From contig CAIQHU010000080.1 in the NCBI GenBank assembly GCA_903871735.1, positions 35,037 through 99,036 of the forward strand: 64,000 bases of DNA. The letters run 5' to 3'. A program made the translations under genes and the position numbers. Below the pieces are notes generated by a model. The model did no database searches and had not been told where the DNA came from. It saw only the letters and a list, made by a program, of their open reading frames with translations. This DNA comes from an uncultured beta proteobacterium. Its GTDB lineage: Bacteria > Pseudomonadota > Gammaproteobacteria > Burkholderiales > Burkholderiaceae. Positions 43,315 through 52,575 of this stretch are shown piece by piece (the stretch's first letter is position 1; each line of letters starts with the position of its first letter).

Positions 43315-44253
43315 ATGTCAAAACGTATTCTTTTCGTGTGGGCTTTCATGTATTGCGGTCTTTGTGCAGAAATACCATCTGCTTATGCAGATACTAGTAA
43401 TGTCAATTTAAAACGACAAGCAAATGCTTTTATGATGATTATGGGTTATTCGCTAACTCCAGATGTTACAACCGGCTCTTTATCAATCTCGGATAATGCT
43501 ACAAATAATCCAGGCCTACAAATGACTTCTCTGGGAGGCGGTGGCACAATCAGTGAGAGTACGCCTATATACCTTGAGGGTACTATCGCTTTAAATCGGT
43601 ATGACCCAACTTTTATTTTAAGTGGCGGGACCACCTCAGAATCTATTCCCGTTAAATGGACTAGCATCTCCGCTACTGGCGGTATTGGATATAGTTTTTC
43701 TTTGACCAAAGAGTGGCGTATCATCCCCGTATTTAATCTCACCCTAGGTCATGTCGAAAGTGATCTTTCAGTTTTAGCGCGAGTTGCAGAAGATCGCACA
43801 GGAATCAATTTTGATTTCTTAAAAGGCGGCAGACTCAATGCACTTGGCCTAGGCGGTTCAGTCATTTTGGATTATGAAGACTATCATCCGGAACGAGAAA
43901 TCGATATCGAACTACGCTATACCAATATTCACCTCAATAGCTATCAAAGTTCAGAAGCACTCGAAGGGCAGGTCAACTCACAAAGCCTAAATCTTTGGAC
44001 TCGGCGCCGAACCCCAACCAATTTCACACTGTTTGACAAACCAATTCGCCACGTCATGGAATTCGCGCACACGCAATTCTTGGGTGATTTACGGGGTGCG
44101 CTAGGCTTTAATTCATTATCATCAATTGGTACTGGCCTTGAGCTAAATATCAAGGACTACCCACTTTTTTTCGAACGCGCCAGAGTAATGACACGATTTC
44201 AATTTGGGGCTAATGTAACCGGTTGGTCGTTAGGTTTTGCCGCAAGCTTTTAA
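43315..44253 (+). CDS. Putative outer-membrane beta-barrel protein, unassigned
   Basis: I do not recognise the family. The 312 residues begin with a signal peptide (basic start MSKR, a hydrophobic stretch, probable cleavage after SAYA near residue 25). The rest alternates polar and hydrophobic residues, is rich in G, S, T and N, and ends in GFAASF. A terminal Phe after alternating residues is the usual outer-membrane insertion signal. Segments such as GYSFSLTKEWRIIPVFNLTL look like barrel strands with short turns. It resembles autotransporter-type barrels in style, but there is no passenger domain. It stands alone between the GIY-YIG gene and the molybdopterin genes. Confidence 0.65.
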   Translation: MSKRILFVWAFMYCGLCAEIPSAYADTSNVNLKRQANAFMMIMGYSLTPDVTTGSLSISDNATNNPGLQMTSLGGGGTISESTPIYLEGTIALNRYDPTFILSGGTTSESIPVKWTSISATGGIGYSFSLTKEWRIIPVFNLTLGHVESDLSVLARVAEDRTGINFDFLKGGRLNALGLGGSVILDYEDYHPEREIDIELRYTNIHLNSYQSSEALEGQVNSQSLNLWTRRRTPTNFTLFDKPIRHVMEFAHTQFLGDLRGALGFNSLSSIGTGLELNIKDYPLFFERARVMTRFQFGANVTGWSLGFAASF

Positions 44254-44275
44254 TGGTCTGCAAGCGTATTTCAAG

Positions 44276-44728
44276 CTAAATTTGCCATTTTTTTAAGCGC
44301 TCATCGTCCGTTATGCGGGCATCAACCCAATGCGCACCATCTGGTGTTAATTCTTTTTTCCAAAAAGGCGCTGAGGTCTTTAAATAGTCCATGATAAATT
44401 CGCAAGCAGCAAAGGCATCACCGCGGTGCGAACTGGCTACAGCAACCAAGACGATCTGCTCCCCAGGACGTAAATCTCCAATCCGATGAATCACCGTCGC
44501 GTTCAAAATCTGCCAACGCGCTTGCGCCTGATCCAAAATATTGGTAAGCGATTTTTCTGTCATACCCGGATAGTGCTCTAACACCATCCCTTCAATCTTC
44601 TGTCCTAAGTGTTCATCGCGAACAGTCCCTACAAAGACGTTAATACCACCAATTTGAGGCAAGTCCACACGAAGTAATTCCAATTCTTTCGATACATCAA
44701 AGTCTTCTGCCTGAATTTGAATTTTCAT
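44276..44728 (-). CDS. moaE: Molybdopterin synthase catalytic subunit MoaE
   Basis: Large subunit that, with thiocarboxylated MoaD, turns cyclic pyranopterin monophosphate into molybdopterin. Blocks include GINVFVGTVRD, HRIGDLRPGEQIVLVAVASSHR and the active-site lysine region PFWKKELTPDG. The 150 residues are normal. It starts five bases after moaD ends and closes the hom-thrC-moeA-moaD-moaE run. The cofactor is needed by enzymes such as the NicB-like hydroxylase at the left end of the window. Confidence 0.95.
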   Translation of the reverse strand: MKIQIQAEDFDVSKELELLRVDLPQIGGINVFVGTVRDEHLGQKIEGMVLEHYPGMTEKSLTNILDQAQARWQILNATVIHRIGDLRPGEQIVLVAVASSHRGDAFAACEFIMDYLKTSAPFWKKELTPDGAHWVDARITDDERLKKWQI

Positions 44729-44733
44729 CGAAC

Positions 44734-44991
44734 TTAGCCACCAGTTACCGGTGGGAAAAAAGCTATTTCTGCACCATCCTCAAGCAAGGTAGTAGACTCA
44801 ACCATAACCTGGTGCTGAGCAGCTCGTATGTTCTGCTGGGGAGCAAATATTTCACCCCAACCAGGGGCATGCTTGGCTAACTTTAAACGCAAATCACCAA
44901 CCGTCTTCACCTCATGCGGCAGATCCAAACTCATCTGACTCACGCCTAACTTCTCTCTTAAAGAGGCAAAAAATTTGACTTGTATATGCAT
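44734..44991 (-). CDS. moaD: Molybdopterin synthase sulfur carrier subunit MoaD
   Basis: Ubiquitin-fold sulfur carrier of 85 residues. It ends in PPVTGG, the double glycine that is adenylated and thiocarboxylated. It begins MHIQVKFFASLREKLG, typical of MoaD, and lies nine bases after moeA and five bases before moaE. Confidence 0.94.
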   Translation of the reverse strand: MHIQVKFFASLREKLGVSQMSLDLPHEVKTVGDLRLKLAKHAPGWGEIFAPQQNIRAAQHQVMVESTTLLEDGAEIAFFPPVTGG

Positions 44992-45000
44992 CCGGCAAAC

Positions 45001-46236
45001 CTAGGATAAAAGTTGTGAAAAAGGGATGTAAGTCACTAAATCACCTCGCAATATTTTTTGACCAGGAGCAACGTCAATTAAGCCGTCACCCCACGCAGCA
45101 CTCGTTAAAACACCCGAACTTTGATTCAAAAAGAGTTCTAAATTACCTGACTCATTCACCCGCACACGTAAAAACTCGTTTCGTCGATCTGGCTTTAGCC
45201 AGTCAAAGTCTGCGCATAATCGCAATTGGGGAATCGGTCTTGATACCCGACCTTGCAATACCTGCACAAATGGCCTTACAAACAATAGAAAAGTTACAAA
45301 ACTAGAAACAGGATTTCCTGGCAGGCCCATAAACCAGGCTTCCTGCGCAGTATCGGCTTTTCTAATAGCTCCAAAGGCTAAGGGCTTACCAGGTTTCATG
45401 GCAATCTGCCACATATCTAGTCGCCCCTCAGCACTGACAGCAGGCTTAATATGATCCTCTTCACCCACCGAAACACCCCCAGAAGTCACAATCAAATCAT
45501 GCTCCAATGCGGCTAAACGTAAAGTTTTTTGAGTGGCTTCTAAGGTGTCAGGCACAATACCAAAATCAGTTGCTTGGCAACCAATCGCCTTTAAACACCC
45601 AAGAAGAGTATCTCGATTTGAGTTATAAATACCCCCTGGCTTTAATGGCTGACCCGGTAAAGTTAATTCATCACCAGTAAAAAATACAGCAACCTTTAAG
45701 CGACGCTTCACCTCTAAGTGCGTCAGACCAGCAGAAGCAGCCACGCCAAGTTCTTGCGGCCTCAAATACGTCCCAGCAGACAAAACAACTTGACCTTGCG
45801 TAATATCTTCTCCACGACGACGTATCCAATCACCCTCTTGCGGTATTTCTGTGACACGAATTTGATAATCCACCCCTAATTCATTTGGCTTTGCAAGCGG
45901 CTGACATATTTCTTGCATCACAACCGTGTCTGCACCTGCGGGAATACTTGCTCCAGTGAAAATACGCGCGGCTGTTCCAGCTAACAATTGTTGACCCATA
46001 ACTCCCGCGGGAATCCTTTGAGTAACGGATAAAACTGTGCCTGCTAATGGCACGTCTTGTGCTCGCAATGCATAACCATCCATTTGGGTGTTGTCATTTG
46101 GCGGCACATGAACGGCACTAATCTGGTCCACAGCTAAAACACGGTATAAAGCTTCCGAAACGGTTACGAGCTCAGACTCTTGAACACTTTGAGCCTGCTG
46201 CAGTAAAGTTGCTAAGGCTTCTTGGACGGTTTTCAT
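45001..46236 (-). CDS. moeA: Molybdopterin molybdenumtransferase MoeA
   Basis: Inserts molybdenum into adenylated molybdopterin. Family blocks include VHVPPNDNTQMDGYALRAQD, RIFTGASIPAGADTVVMQE, TSGGVSVGEEDHIKP and GLPGNPVSSFVTF. The start chosen gives MKTVQEALATL one base past the thrC stop (411 residues). The frame stays open a further 14 codons into thrC, which would give a non-homologous extension. Confidence 0.95.
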   Translation of the reverse strand: MKTVQEALATLLQQAQSVQESELVTVSEALYRVLAVDQISAVHVPPNDNTQMDGYALRAQDVPLAGTVLSVTQRIPAGVMGQQLLAGTAARIFTGASIPAGADTVVMQEICQPLAKPNELGVDYQIRVTEIPQEGDWIRRRGEDITQGQVVLSAGTYLRPQELGVAASAGLTHLEVKRRLKVAVFFTGDELTLPGQPLKPGGIYNSNRDTLLGCLKAIGCQATDFGIVPDTLEATQKTLRLAALEHDLIVTSGGVSVGEEDHIKPAVSAEGRLDMWQIAMKPGKPLAFGAIRKADTAQEAWFMGLPGNPVSSFVTFLLFVRPFVQVLQGRVSRPIPQLRLCADFDWLKPDRRNEFLRVRVNESGNLELFLNQSSGVLTSAAWGDGLIDVAPGQKILRGDLVTYIPFSQLLS

Positions 46237-46237
46237 G

Positions 46238-47677
46238 CTATGTATTTTGCTCGATAAATTGTTTGACTTGCAAAACATCTAAAGACATCTTTTTGACGCG
46301 TTGAGGTAATTTTTCAATCCCATCAAATGCCGACGGTCGATCTGGTTCATGCCCTAGAGCCTGCGCAATAGTTTGCGCAAATTTAATTGGTAAGGCAGTC
46401 TCTAATACCAACATTTTTACGCCCGGATCAAGATGCTGTTTTGCTACCTTCACACCATCAGCAGTATGTGGATCAATCACAACTTGATATTTTCTAGCAA
46501 CTGACTGAATAGTTTCTATCCGATCTCGGTGCGAGCTCCTGCCAGAGTAAAACCCAAATTGTTCTTGCATGAAAGGCACGATTTGGGGCGACAAATCAAA
46601 GCCACCCTGGACTTGAACTTGCGAAAAGAGCTCTGCAACACGACCGCTATCTCGGTTCAATAAGTCAAAAATAAAGCGCTCAAAGTTACTCGCCTTGGAA
46701 ATATCCATCGAGGGACTTGTGGTGTGGTACGTTTCTGAAGATTTTCTTGTACGGTACATGCCTGTTTTAAAAAATTCATCTAAAACATCGTTTTCATTCG
46801 TGGCAACAATTAACTTGCAAATCGGTAGACCCATCATCCGTGCAATATGGCCGGCGCAAATATTACCAAAGTTCCCCGATGGAACAGTAAACGAAACCTG
46901 CTCTGTACTATTTTTAGTGGCCTGCAAATAACCAGAAAAGTAGTATACAACTTGGGCTATCACCCTCGCCCAATTAATCGAGTTAACGGTCCCTATCTGA
47001 TGCTTCGCTTTAAAGGCAAGGTCATTACTGACCGCTTTAACAATATCCTGTGCGTCGTCAAAAACTCCATCAATCGTCAAATTAAAAATATTGGGGTCTT
47101 GTAAAGAATACATCTGGGCACATTGGAAAGGACTCATCTTACCAGCCGGAGAAAGCATAAATACACGAATGTCAGCTTTACCTCGCATCGCATATTCCGC
47201 AGCACTACCCGTGTCGCCTGATGTTGCTCCTAAAATATTGAGTTGCCTACCCTGCTTCTTCAAAGCATATGCAAAAAGATTACCGATTAACTGCATAGCC
47301 ATATCTTTGAATGCTAAGGTTGGACCATTGGATAAACTCAACAAACCGATTTCGGCTGCGCCATCATGACTAAGCCAATGTAATGGCACAATTTTGCTAG
47401 CATCATCATACTGTCGCCCATGACAAAAAACCTTTGCAGTATATGTCTGATGAGCAATTTTTCGTAAATCCTCGACAGCAATATCATCACAATATAAGCT
47501 CAAAATCTCAACCGCTAAGTCCGCGTACGATAAATTTCTCCACCGGTCTAATTGCTCTGTGCAAACTTTGGGATATGATGCTGGTAAATACAATCCACCA
47601 TCTGGAGCAAGCCCAGCTAAGAGAATATCTAAGAATTGTAATTGCTCATCACTACCACGAGTCGATACATATTTCAT
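46238..47677 (-). CDS. thrC: Threonine synthase
   Basis: PLP enzyme for the last step of threonine synthesis, from O-phosphohomoserine. It begins MKYVSTRG and GLAPDGGLYLP, and has the PLP lysine in GPTLAFKDMAMQ and the phosphate-binding glycine region in ATSGDTGSAAEYAM. The 479 residues fit the E. coli-like type with an N-terminal cap. TAAGG, formed in part by the hom stop codon, serves as ribosome site. Confidence 0.97.
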   Translation of the reverse strand: MKYVSTRGSDEQLQFLDILLAGLAPDGGLYLPASYPKVCTEQLDRWRNLSYADLAVEILSLYCDDIAVEDLRKIAHQTYTAKVFCHGRQYDDASKIVPLHWLSHDGAAEIGLLSLSNGPTLAFKDMAMQLIGNLFAYALKKQGRQLNILGATSGDTGSAAEYAMRGKADIRVFMLSPAGKMSPFQCAQMYSLQDPNIFNLTIDGVFDDAQDIVKAVSNDLAFKAKHQIGTVNSINWARVIAQVVYYFSGYLQATKNSTEQVSFTVPSGNFGNICAGHIARMMGLPICKLIVATNENDVLDEFFKTGMYRTRKSSETYHTTSPSMDISKASNFERFIFDLLNRDSGRVAELFSQVQVQGGFDLSPQIVPFMQEQFGFYSGRSSHRDRIETIQSVARKYQVVIDPHTADGVKVAKQHLDPGVKMLVLETALPIKFAQTIAQALGHEPDRPSAFDGIEKLPQRVKKMSLDVLQVKQFIEQNT

Positions 47678-47685
47678 GGCAAACC

Positions 47686-48996
47686 TTAGCTCAACTCTTC
47701 TAAACGAATCTTTATTACAGGACCTAAGGTGGTACTTAACTGCTCAATTTTTTCAATCGCTAACAGCATCTTCTTTTCTTGCGTCTGGTGACTGAGAATA
47801 ATTAAATCAGTTTGACTCTGTCCTTGTAAAGCCTCTTTTTGCAAAAGCGCATCAATCGAAATATCCTGCTCGGCTAAAATCTTCGTAATACTCGCCAACA
47901 CCCCAGTTTGATCAGCTACTTTTAGACGCAAATAGTAACTCGTAGTAATTTCACCGATCGGCATTACAACCGTATTAATGACCTTATCTTCCTGAAATGC
48001 TAAATAGGGCACACGCTTGTCAGGGTCTACCGACTGATATCGCACCACATCTACTAAATCCGCAATCACAGCTGAAGCAGTAGGCTCAGCACCTGCACCC
48101 TTGCCATAATACAAAGTAGTGCCAACCGCGTCACCAAACACCTGCACCGCATTCATGGCGCCCTCCACACTGGCGATTAAGCGATTCGCTGGAATTAATG
48201 TCGGATGGACTCGTAATTCAATCCCGTGGCTTGTCCGCTTAGTAATCCCAAGCAGTTTGATGCGATAACCAAGCTCTTCTGCATAACGAATATCAATCGG
48301 AGCTAATTGGGTAATCCCCTCAATGTGAGCCTTATCGAACTGAACTGGTACACCAAAAGCAATGGCACTCATAATCGAAGCTTTATGCGCTGCATCAATC
48401 CCTTCAATATCAAAAGTGGGATCAGCCTCTGCATATCCTAATTCTTGAGCTTGCTTTAAGACCACGTTAAAATCAAGTCCCTTATCGCGCATCTCAGAAA
48501 GAATAAAGTTCGTAGTGCCATTAATAATGCCAGCGATCCACTCAATTCGATTCGCAGTTAAACCCTCGCGCAGAGCCTTAATAATCGGAATACCACCAGC
48601 TACAGCCGCTTCAAAGGCAACAATCACACCCCGATCTCTGGCCGCAGCAAAAATCTCATTGCCATGCACTGCAATTAAAGCTTTATTGGCCGTAACAACG
48701 TGCTTACCCTGGGCAATCGCAGCTAAAACCAACTCTTTAGCAATTCCATAACCGCCAATTAACTCAATGACTACTTCTATGTTTGGATCCTGAATCACCG
48801 CATAAGCATCACTTACAATAACTGCCCGACCTTTTACAATCTCTTGGGCTCGTTTAGCATCTAAATCCGCCACCATGGAAATTTCGATACCACGTCCAGC
48901 TCGACGTTCAATCTCCTCTTGATTACGGTTTAATACTGTAAAAACGCCGCCACCAACAGTGCCAGCGCCTAAAAGTCCTACTTGGATCGGATTCAT
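47686..48996 (-). CDS. hom: Homoserine dehydrogenase
   Basis: Reduces aspartate semialdehyde to homoserine for threonine and methionine. The nucleotide-binding motif GLLGAGTVGGGVF is at the N-terminus, KALREGLTANRIEWIAGIINGTTNFILS holds catalytic-domain residues, and a C-terminal ACT domain (about residues 350-430) suggests feedback control by threonine. The start chosen is the ATG giving MNPIQVGLLG; an ATG five codons upstream (49011) is also open. thrC follows after eight bases. Confidence 0.96.
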   Translation of the reverse strand: MNPIQVGLLGAGTVGGGVFTVLNRNQEEIERRAGRGIEISMVADLDAKRAQEIVKGRAVIVSDAYAVIQDPNIEVVIELIGGYGIAKELVLAAIAQGKHVVTANKALIAVHGNEIFAAARDRGVIVAFEAAVAGGIPIIKALREGLTANRIEWIAGIINGTTNFILSEMRDKGLDFNVVLKQAQELGYAEADPTFDIEGIDAAHKASIMSAIAFGVPVQFDKAHIEGITQLAPIDIRYAEELGYRIKLLGITKRTSHGIELRVHPTLIPANRLIASVEGAMNAVQVFGDAVGTTLYYGKGAGAEPTASAVIADLVDVVRYQSVDPDKRVPYLAFQEDKVINTVVMPIGEITTSYYLRLKVADQTGVLASITKILAEQDISIDALLQKEALQGQSQTDLIILSHQTQEKKMLLAIEKIEQLSTTLGPVIKIRLEELS

Positions 48997-49102
48997 ATAA
49001 CTTACCACCATCTCATTTTGCTCTTCATAAAATTACTTAAATTTATAATTCATTTGGTTAATTAATAGTCAAAGTACACAGTCAATCTGCCTGTCCTAAA
49101 GA

Positions 49103-50344
49103 CTAGCTAACCAAAGAGTCCGTTCCAGATCGCTCACGGTACCTTTTTAAGAAACGCCCAAGACGCATAATGGCCTCTCGAAGAATGTCTTCATTCGGTA
49201 AAAATACCAGTCGGAAATGATCCGGTTTAACCCAATTGAATCCAGACCCCTGTACTAAAAGAACTTTTTCTTCTTGTAAAAATTCTGCCACAAAAGCCTG
49301 ATCATCATCAATCGGATATATTTTAGGATCTAATCTAGGAAATAAATATAAAGCCGCGGCAGGTTTAACGCAGGTCACGCCAGGAATTTGAGTAATCAAG
49401 TCATATGCCAAATCCCGCTGCCTCCTTAACCGACCCCCTTCACCTACTAATTCATTAATACTTTGGTATCCACCTAAAGCGGTCTGAATTGCCCACTGAC
49501 CTGGAACATTAGCGCACAAACGCATTGAAGATAACATGTTCAGGCCTTCGATATAATCCTGCGCTTTAGTCTTGTCGCCAGATACCACCATCCAACCAGC
49601 CCGAAATCCACAAGAGCGATAATTTTTTGATAACCCGTTAAAAGTAATCATCAACACATCAGTTGCTAAGGAGGCTATCGAGGTATGTGTCTTCCCATCA
49701 AATAATGTCTTGTCATAAATCTCATCAGCAAAAATAATTAAGCCATGTTCCCGCGCAATCTGAATGACCTCCTTTAAAGTGGCATCATCGTAGATAGCAC
49801 CCGTGGGGTTATTGGGATTAATAATGACGATCCCTTTAGTCTTCGAACTTACCTTCGCGCGCATATCATCAATGCACGGAGCCCAGCCCCGCGCTTCATC
49901 ACATAAATAGTGCACGGGTGTGCCACTAGATAAACTAACCGCTGCAGTCCACAAAGGATAATCAGGCGACGGTACTAATATTTCGTCACCATGATTTAAT
50001 AGGCCATTCATACTCAAAACAATTAACTCAGAAACCCCATTGCCAGTATAGATATCGTCTAACTCAACACCTTCAATATTTTTTTCTTGACAGTAATGCA
50101 TGATTGCTTTTCGGGCGGTAAAAATACCCTTTGAATCTGAATACGCAGCCGCATTTGGTAAGTTGCGAATCATATCCCGCTGTATCTCTTCGGGCGGATC
50201 AAATCCAAAAACCCCAACATTACCAATGTTGAGCTTAATAATTTTTTGCCCCTCTTCCTCCATCCGAGAAGCCATCTCCATAACTGGCCCACGAATGTCG
50301 TAACACACGTTGTTTAATTTATCTGATTTTAAAAATTTTTTCAC
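49103..50344 (-). CDS. alaA: Alanine-synthesising aminotransferase, AlaA type
   Basis: PLP aminotransferase making alanine from pyruvate with glutamate. It closely follows E. coli AlaA: KLNNVCYDIRGPVMEMA, KLNIGNVGVFGFD, GNGVSELIVLSMNGLL, VIINPNNPTGAIYDD, DEIYDKTLFD and the PLP lysine in FNGLSKNYRSCGFRAGW. The 413 residues are the expected length. It starts with GTG and lies 106 bases upstream of hom on the same strand. It is divergent from the Mth938-domain gene. Confidence 0.93.
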   Translation of the reverse strand: MKKFLKSDKLNNVCYDIRGPVMEMASRMEEEGQKIIKLNIGNVGVFGFDPPEEIQRDMIRNLPNAAAYSDSKGIFTARKAIMHYCQEKNIEGVELDDIYTGNGVSELIVLSMNGLLNHGDEILVPSPDYPLWTAAVSLSSGTPVHYLCDEARGWAPCIDDMRAKVSSKTKGIVIINPNNPTGAIYDDATLKEVIQIAREHGLIIFADEIYDKTLFDGKTHTSIASLATDVLMITFNGLSKNYRSCGFRAGWMVVSGDKTKAQDYIEGLNMLSSMRLCANVPGQWAIQTALGGYQSINELVGEGGRLRRQRDLAYDLITQIPGVTCVKPAAALYLFPRLDPKIYPIDDDQAFVAEFLQEEKVLLVQGSGFNWVKPDHFRLVFLPNEDILREAIMRLGRFLKRYRERSGTDSLVS

Positions 50345-50389
50345 AATGATCTAATTTGAATAAACAGCTTTTTGTTTACTAACGCTAGC

Positions 50390-50395
50390 TATAAT
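50390..50395 (+). promoter_or_regulatory. -10 TATAAT upstream of the Mth938-domain gene
   Basis: A perfect TATAAT puts the transcript start near 50402, three bases before an ATG that opens a 10-codon ORF (50405-50437) overlapping the GTG start at 50421 in another frame. Confidence 0.45.
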
Positions 50396-50420
50396 GGTTC
50401 TATTATGACAGAGCATAACC

Positions 50421-50798
50421 GTGAAACTCCAACCTGATCAACTTCCGTCCCAAAATATGGTGACGCGCTACGATTCTGAATTTTTAGAAATTAATGCGCA
50501 GCGCTACAAAAATTCTATTTTATTAATGCCAGATGGGCCAGTTTTGCCTTGGTTAGTCAGTAGTTGGACAGATTTGAATAGGTCACATTTTACCGAAATT
50601 GCCCATCAAAAGCCGGAACTAGTGATCTTTGGTAGCGGCTCGAAAATTCGGTTTGTGGAACCAAGTCTTTTACAAGACTTGATCCAATTGCGCATCGGCT
50701 TCGAAACCATGGATACGCCGGCAGCTTGTCGAACCTACAATATACTGATGGGAGAAGGTCGCCTTGTTCTAGGCGCGTTTTTAATGGAACAAAACTAA
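50421..50798 (+). CDS. Mth938-like domain protein (DUF498)
   Basis: A 125-residue protein of the Mth938/AAMDC fold, found widely but without a settled biochemical role. It begins MKLQPDQLPSQNMVTRYDSE, close to the usual start of betaproteobacterial members, which supports the GTG start; an ATG 12 codons later is less likely. Hydrophobic core text LVIFGSGSKIRFVEP and FETMDTPAACRTYN matches the family. It precedes the arn cluster by 40 bases on the same strand and may share its transcript. Confidence 0.85.
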   Translation: MKLQPDQLPSQNMVTRYDSEFLEINAQRYKNSILLMPDGPVLPWLVSSWTDLNRSHFTEIAHQKPELVIFGSGSKIRFVEPSLLQDLIQLRIGFETMDTPAACRTYNILMGEGRLVLGAFLMEQN

Positions 50799-50838
50799 CG
50801 CCTTCCTCAACACGACCTTCGTTATTTGGTAATTTATA

Positions 50839-52572
50839 TTGATCTCTCCAGCGAAAACACAGCAGCAATCGATCACTTGGCAAAGCCATTCTGGCTATTT
50901 CCTCATCCTATTTTTACTCGGTGTGATTTGGTTTGGAACCCTAGATTGGCGCCATCTCATCCCAACTGATGAGGGGCGATACGCTCAAATAGCGCGCGAA
51001 ATGCTCGCTACCGGGGACTGGGTAGTGATTCGTTATAACGGTTACCAGTATTTTGAAAAACCACCTTTACATATCTGGGCAACGGCGGTGATCTTTCAAA
51101 TTTTTGGCCTTGGCGAGTGGCAAGCAAGACTATGGAGTGGGCTAACCAGTTTTGCAGGCATCCTCATGGTAGGCTTTACAGCTTTCAAAATTGCAGGTTT
51201 TCGGGGTGGCTATCTGGCCAGTTTAATGCTGGCAGCTTCTCCACTATGGATTTTAGCGGGACACTTTAATGCACTAGATATGGGCCTAGCTTTCTTTATG
51301 AATGCCTCCTTGTGCTGCCTCATTTTGGCGCTCCTGGCGCCTGCCAAGTCTATAAGTGAGCACTGCTGGATGCTCGCTTGTTGGGCAGCGATGGCTGCCG
51401 CTGTTTTAAGTAAAGGCTTAATTGGTATCGTACTACCCGGCCTAGTGCTGGTCGTATATAGCCTAACATCCAGAGATTGGCAATCCTGGGCTAGAATGCA
51501 TTGGGTTAGTGGCCTGAGTTTATTTTTATTAATTACTAGTCCTTGGTTTTTTCTCATTGCACAACGTCATCCCGAGTTCTTACAGTTCTTTTTTATTCAT
51601 GAACATCTGGAACGCTTCACCAGTGAAGCACATCGCCGTACTGCGCCATGGTATTTCTTTATCCCGCTGATTATATTAGGTTTTTTACCTTGGCTAAGCC
51701 AGTTATATACGATTAAAAATATTACCCTATTTCGCCCAAATCCAGATCATCGATTTCAACCACTCTGGCTATGCCTCATTTGGGTTGTCACTATTTTTTT
51801 ATTTTTTAGTAGCTCACAATCTAAACTGCCAGGGTATATTGTCCCCATCTTTCCCGCTCTCGCAATCGTCACTGGAATTGGTTTTGATCATGTGCTACTG
51901 CGTCAAAACACGATCAATCAGCCATCAAAAATATGGAACTACACTGTCGTATTTTTTATCGCCTTCTTTGCTCTTGGATTTATCGGTATTCCAGCCATCC
52001 AAGCAACTGGTGAGGTCTATGAAAAAGAATCCTATCAAATTTATTCGTACTGGGCTGGAGTGGCACTTACCGTTGGCGTTTTAGGATCACTGCTTGCATT
52101 TTTAAAGCGTCAACACATTCTGTATAGCGTAACGATTTTTGCCTTGACATTTACCACCCTAACCTTGATCGCTGGTCTTGGTCATGAAACCGTCGGACGC
52201 CGGCTTTCTGGCTATGATCTTGCTATGCAAGCAAAACCTCTCATCCCAAAAGATGCGCCTCTCTACTCCTTGGGCTTACTTGATCATACCGTCCCCTTTT
52301 ATCTTGAAAAAAACTCGGTGATGGTCAATTTCCAAGATGAACTCGCTTTTGGAATAGCGCAAGAACCAGAGCGCTGGATACCTACTTTAGAAGAGTGGTT
52401 GCAAGTTTGGCAAAATCCAACGCTCCAACATGCTTTTGCAATAATGAGTCATGCATTGTGGCGAGAGTTAGAATCCCAAAATATCTCCATGGAAGTGATT
52501 GCACAAGATGAACTTCGAGTATTGGTTCGAAAACCTCTGGCTGACAAAATCATACCTACCCAAAAAAGGTAA
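50839..52572 (+). CDS. arnT: ArnT-like lipid A 4-amino-4-deoxy-L-arabinose transferase
   Basis: Inner-membrane GT83-type glycosyltransferase that moves Ara4N from undecaprenyl phosphate to lipid A on the periplasmic face. The 577 residues have about twelve membrane segments. The first periplasmic loop carries PTDEGRYAQIAREMLATGDW with the acidic catalytic pair, then FEKPPLHIW. The start is a TTG at 50839. It leads the arnT-arnE/F-arnB-arnC-arnA1-arnA2-arnD cluster, which makes the assignment firm; alone it could be another dolichol- or undecaprenyl-linked transferase. Confidence 0.9.
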   Translation: MISPAKTQQQSITWQSHSGYFLILFLLGVIWFGTLDWRHLIPTDEGRYAQIAREMLATGDWVVIRYNGYQYFEKPPLHIWATAVIFQIFGLGEWQARLWSGLTSFAGILMVGFTAFKIAGFRGGYLASLMLAASPLWILAGHFNALDMGLAFFMNASLCCLILALLAPAKSISEHCWMLACWAAMAAAVLSKGLIGIVLPGLVLVVYSLTSRDWQSWARMHWVSGLSLFLLITSPWFFLIAQRHPEFLQFFFIHEHLERFTSEAHRRTAPWYFFIPLIILGFLPWLSQLYTIKNITLFRPNPDHRFQPLWLCLIWVVTIFLFFSSSQSKLPGYIVPIFPALAIVTGIGFDHVLLRQNTINQPSKIWNYTVVFFIAFFALGFIGIPAIQATGEVYEKESYQIYSYWAGVALTVGVLGSLLAFLKRQHILYSVTIFALTFTTLTLIAGLGHETVGRRLSGYDLAMQAKPLIPKDAPLYSLGLLDHTVPFYLEKNSVMVNFQDELAFGIAQEPERWIPTLEEWLQVWQNPTLQHAFAIMSHALWRELESQNISMEVIAQDELRVLVRKPLADKIIPTQKR

Positions 52573-52575
52573 TCC

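Noticed and set aside
46237..46278. 14-codon N-terminal extension of MoeA
   Set aside because: It overlaps the end of thrC, and MoeA proteins begin near MKTVQEAL.
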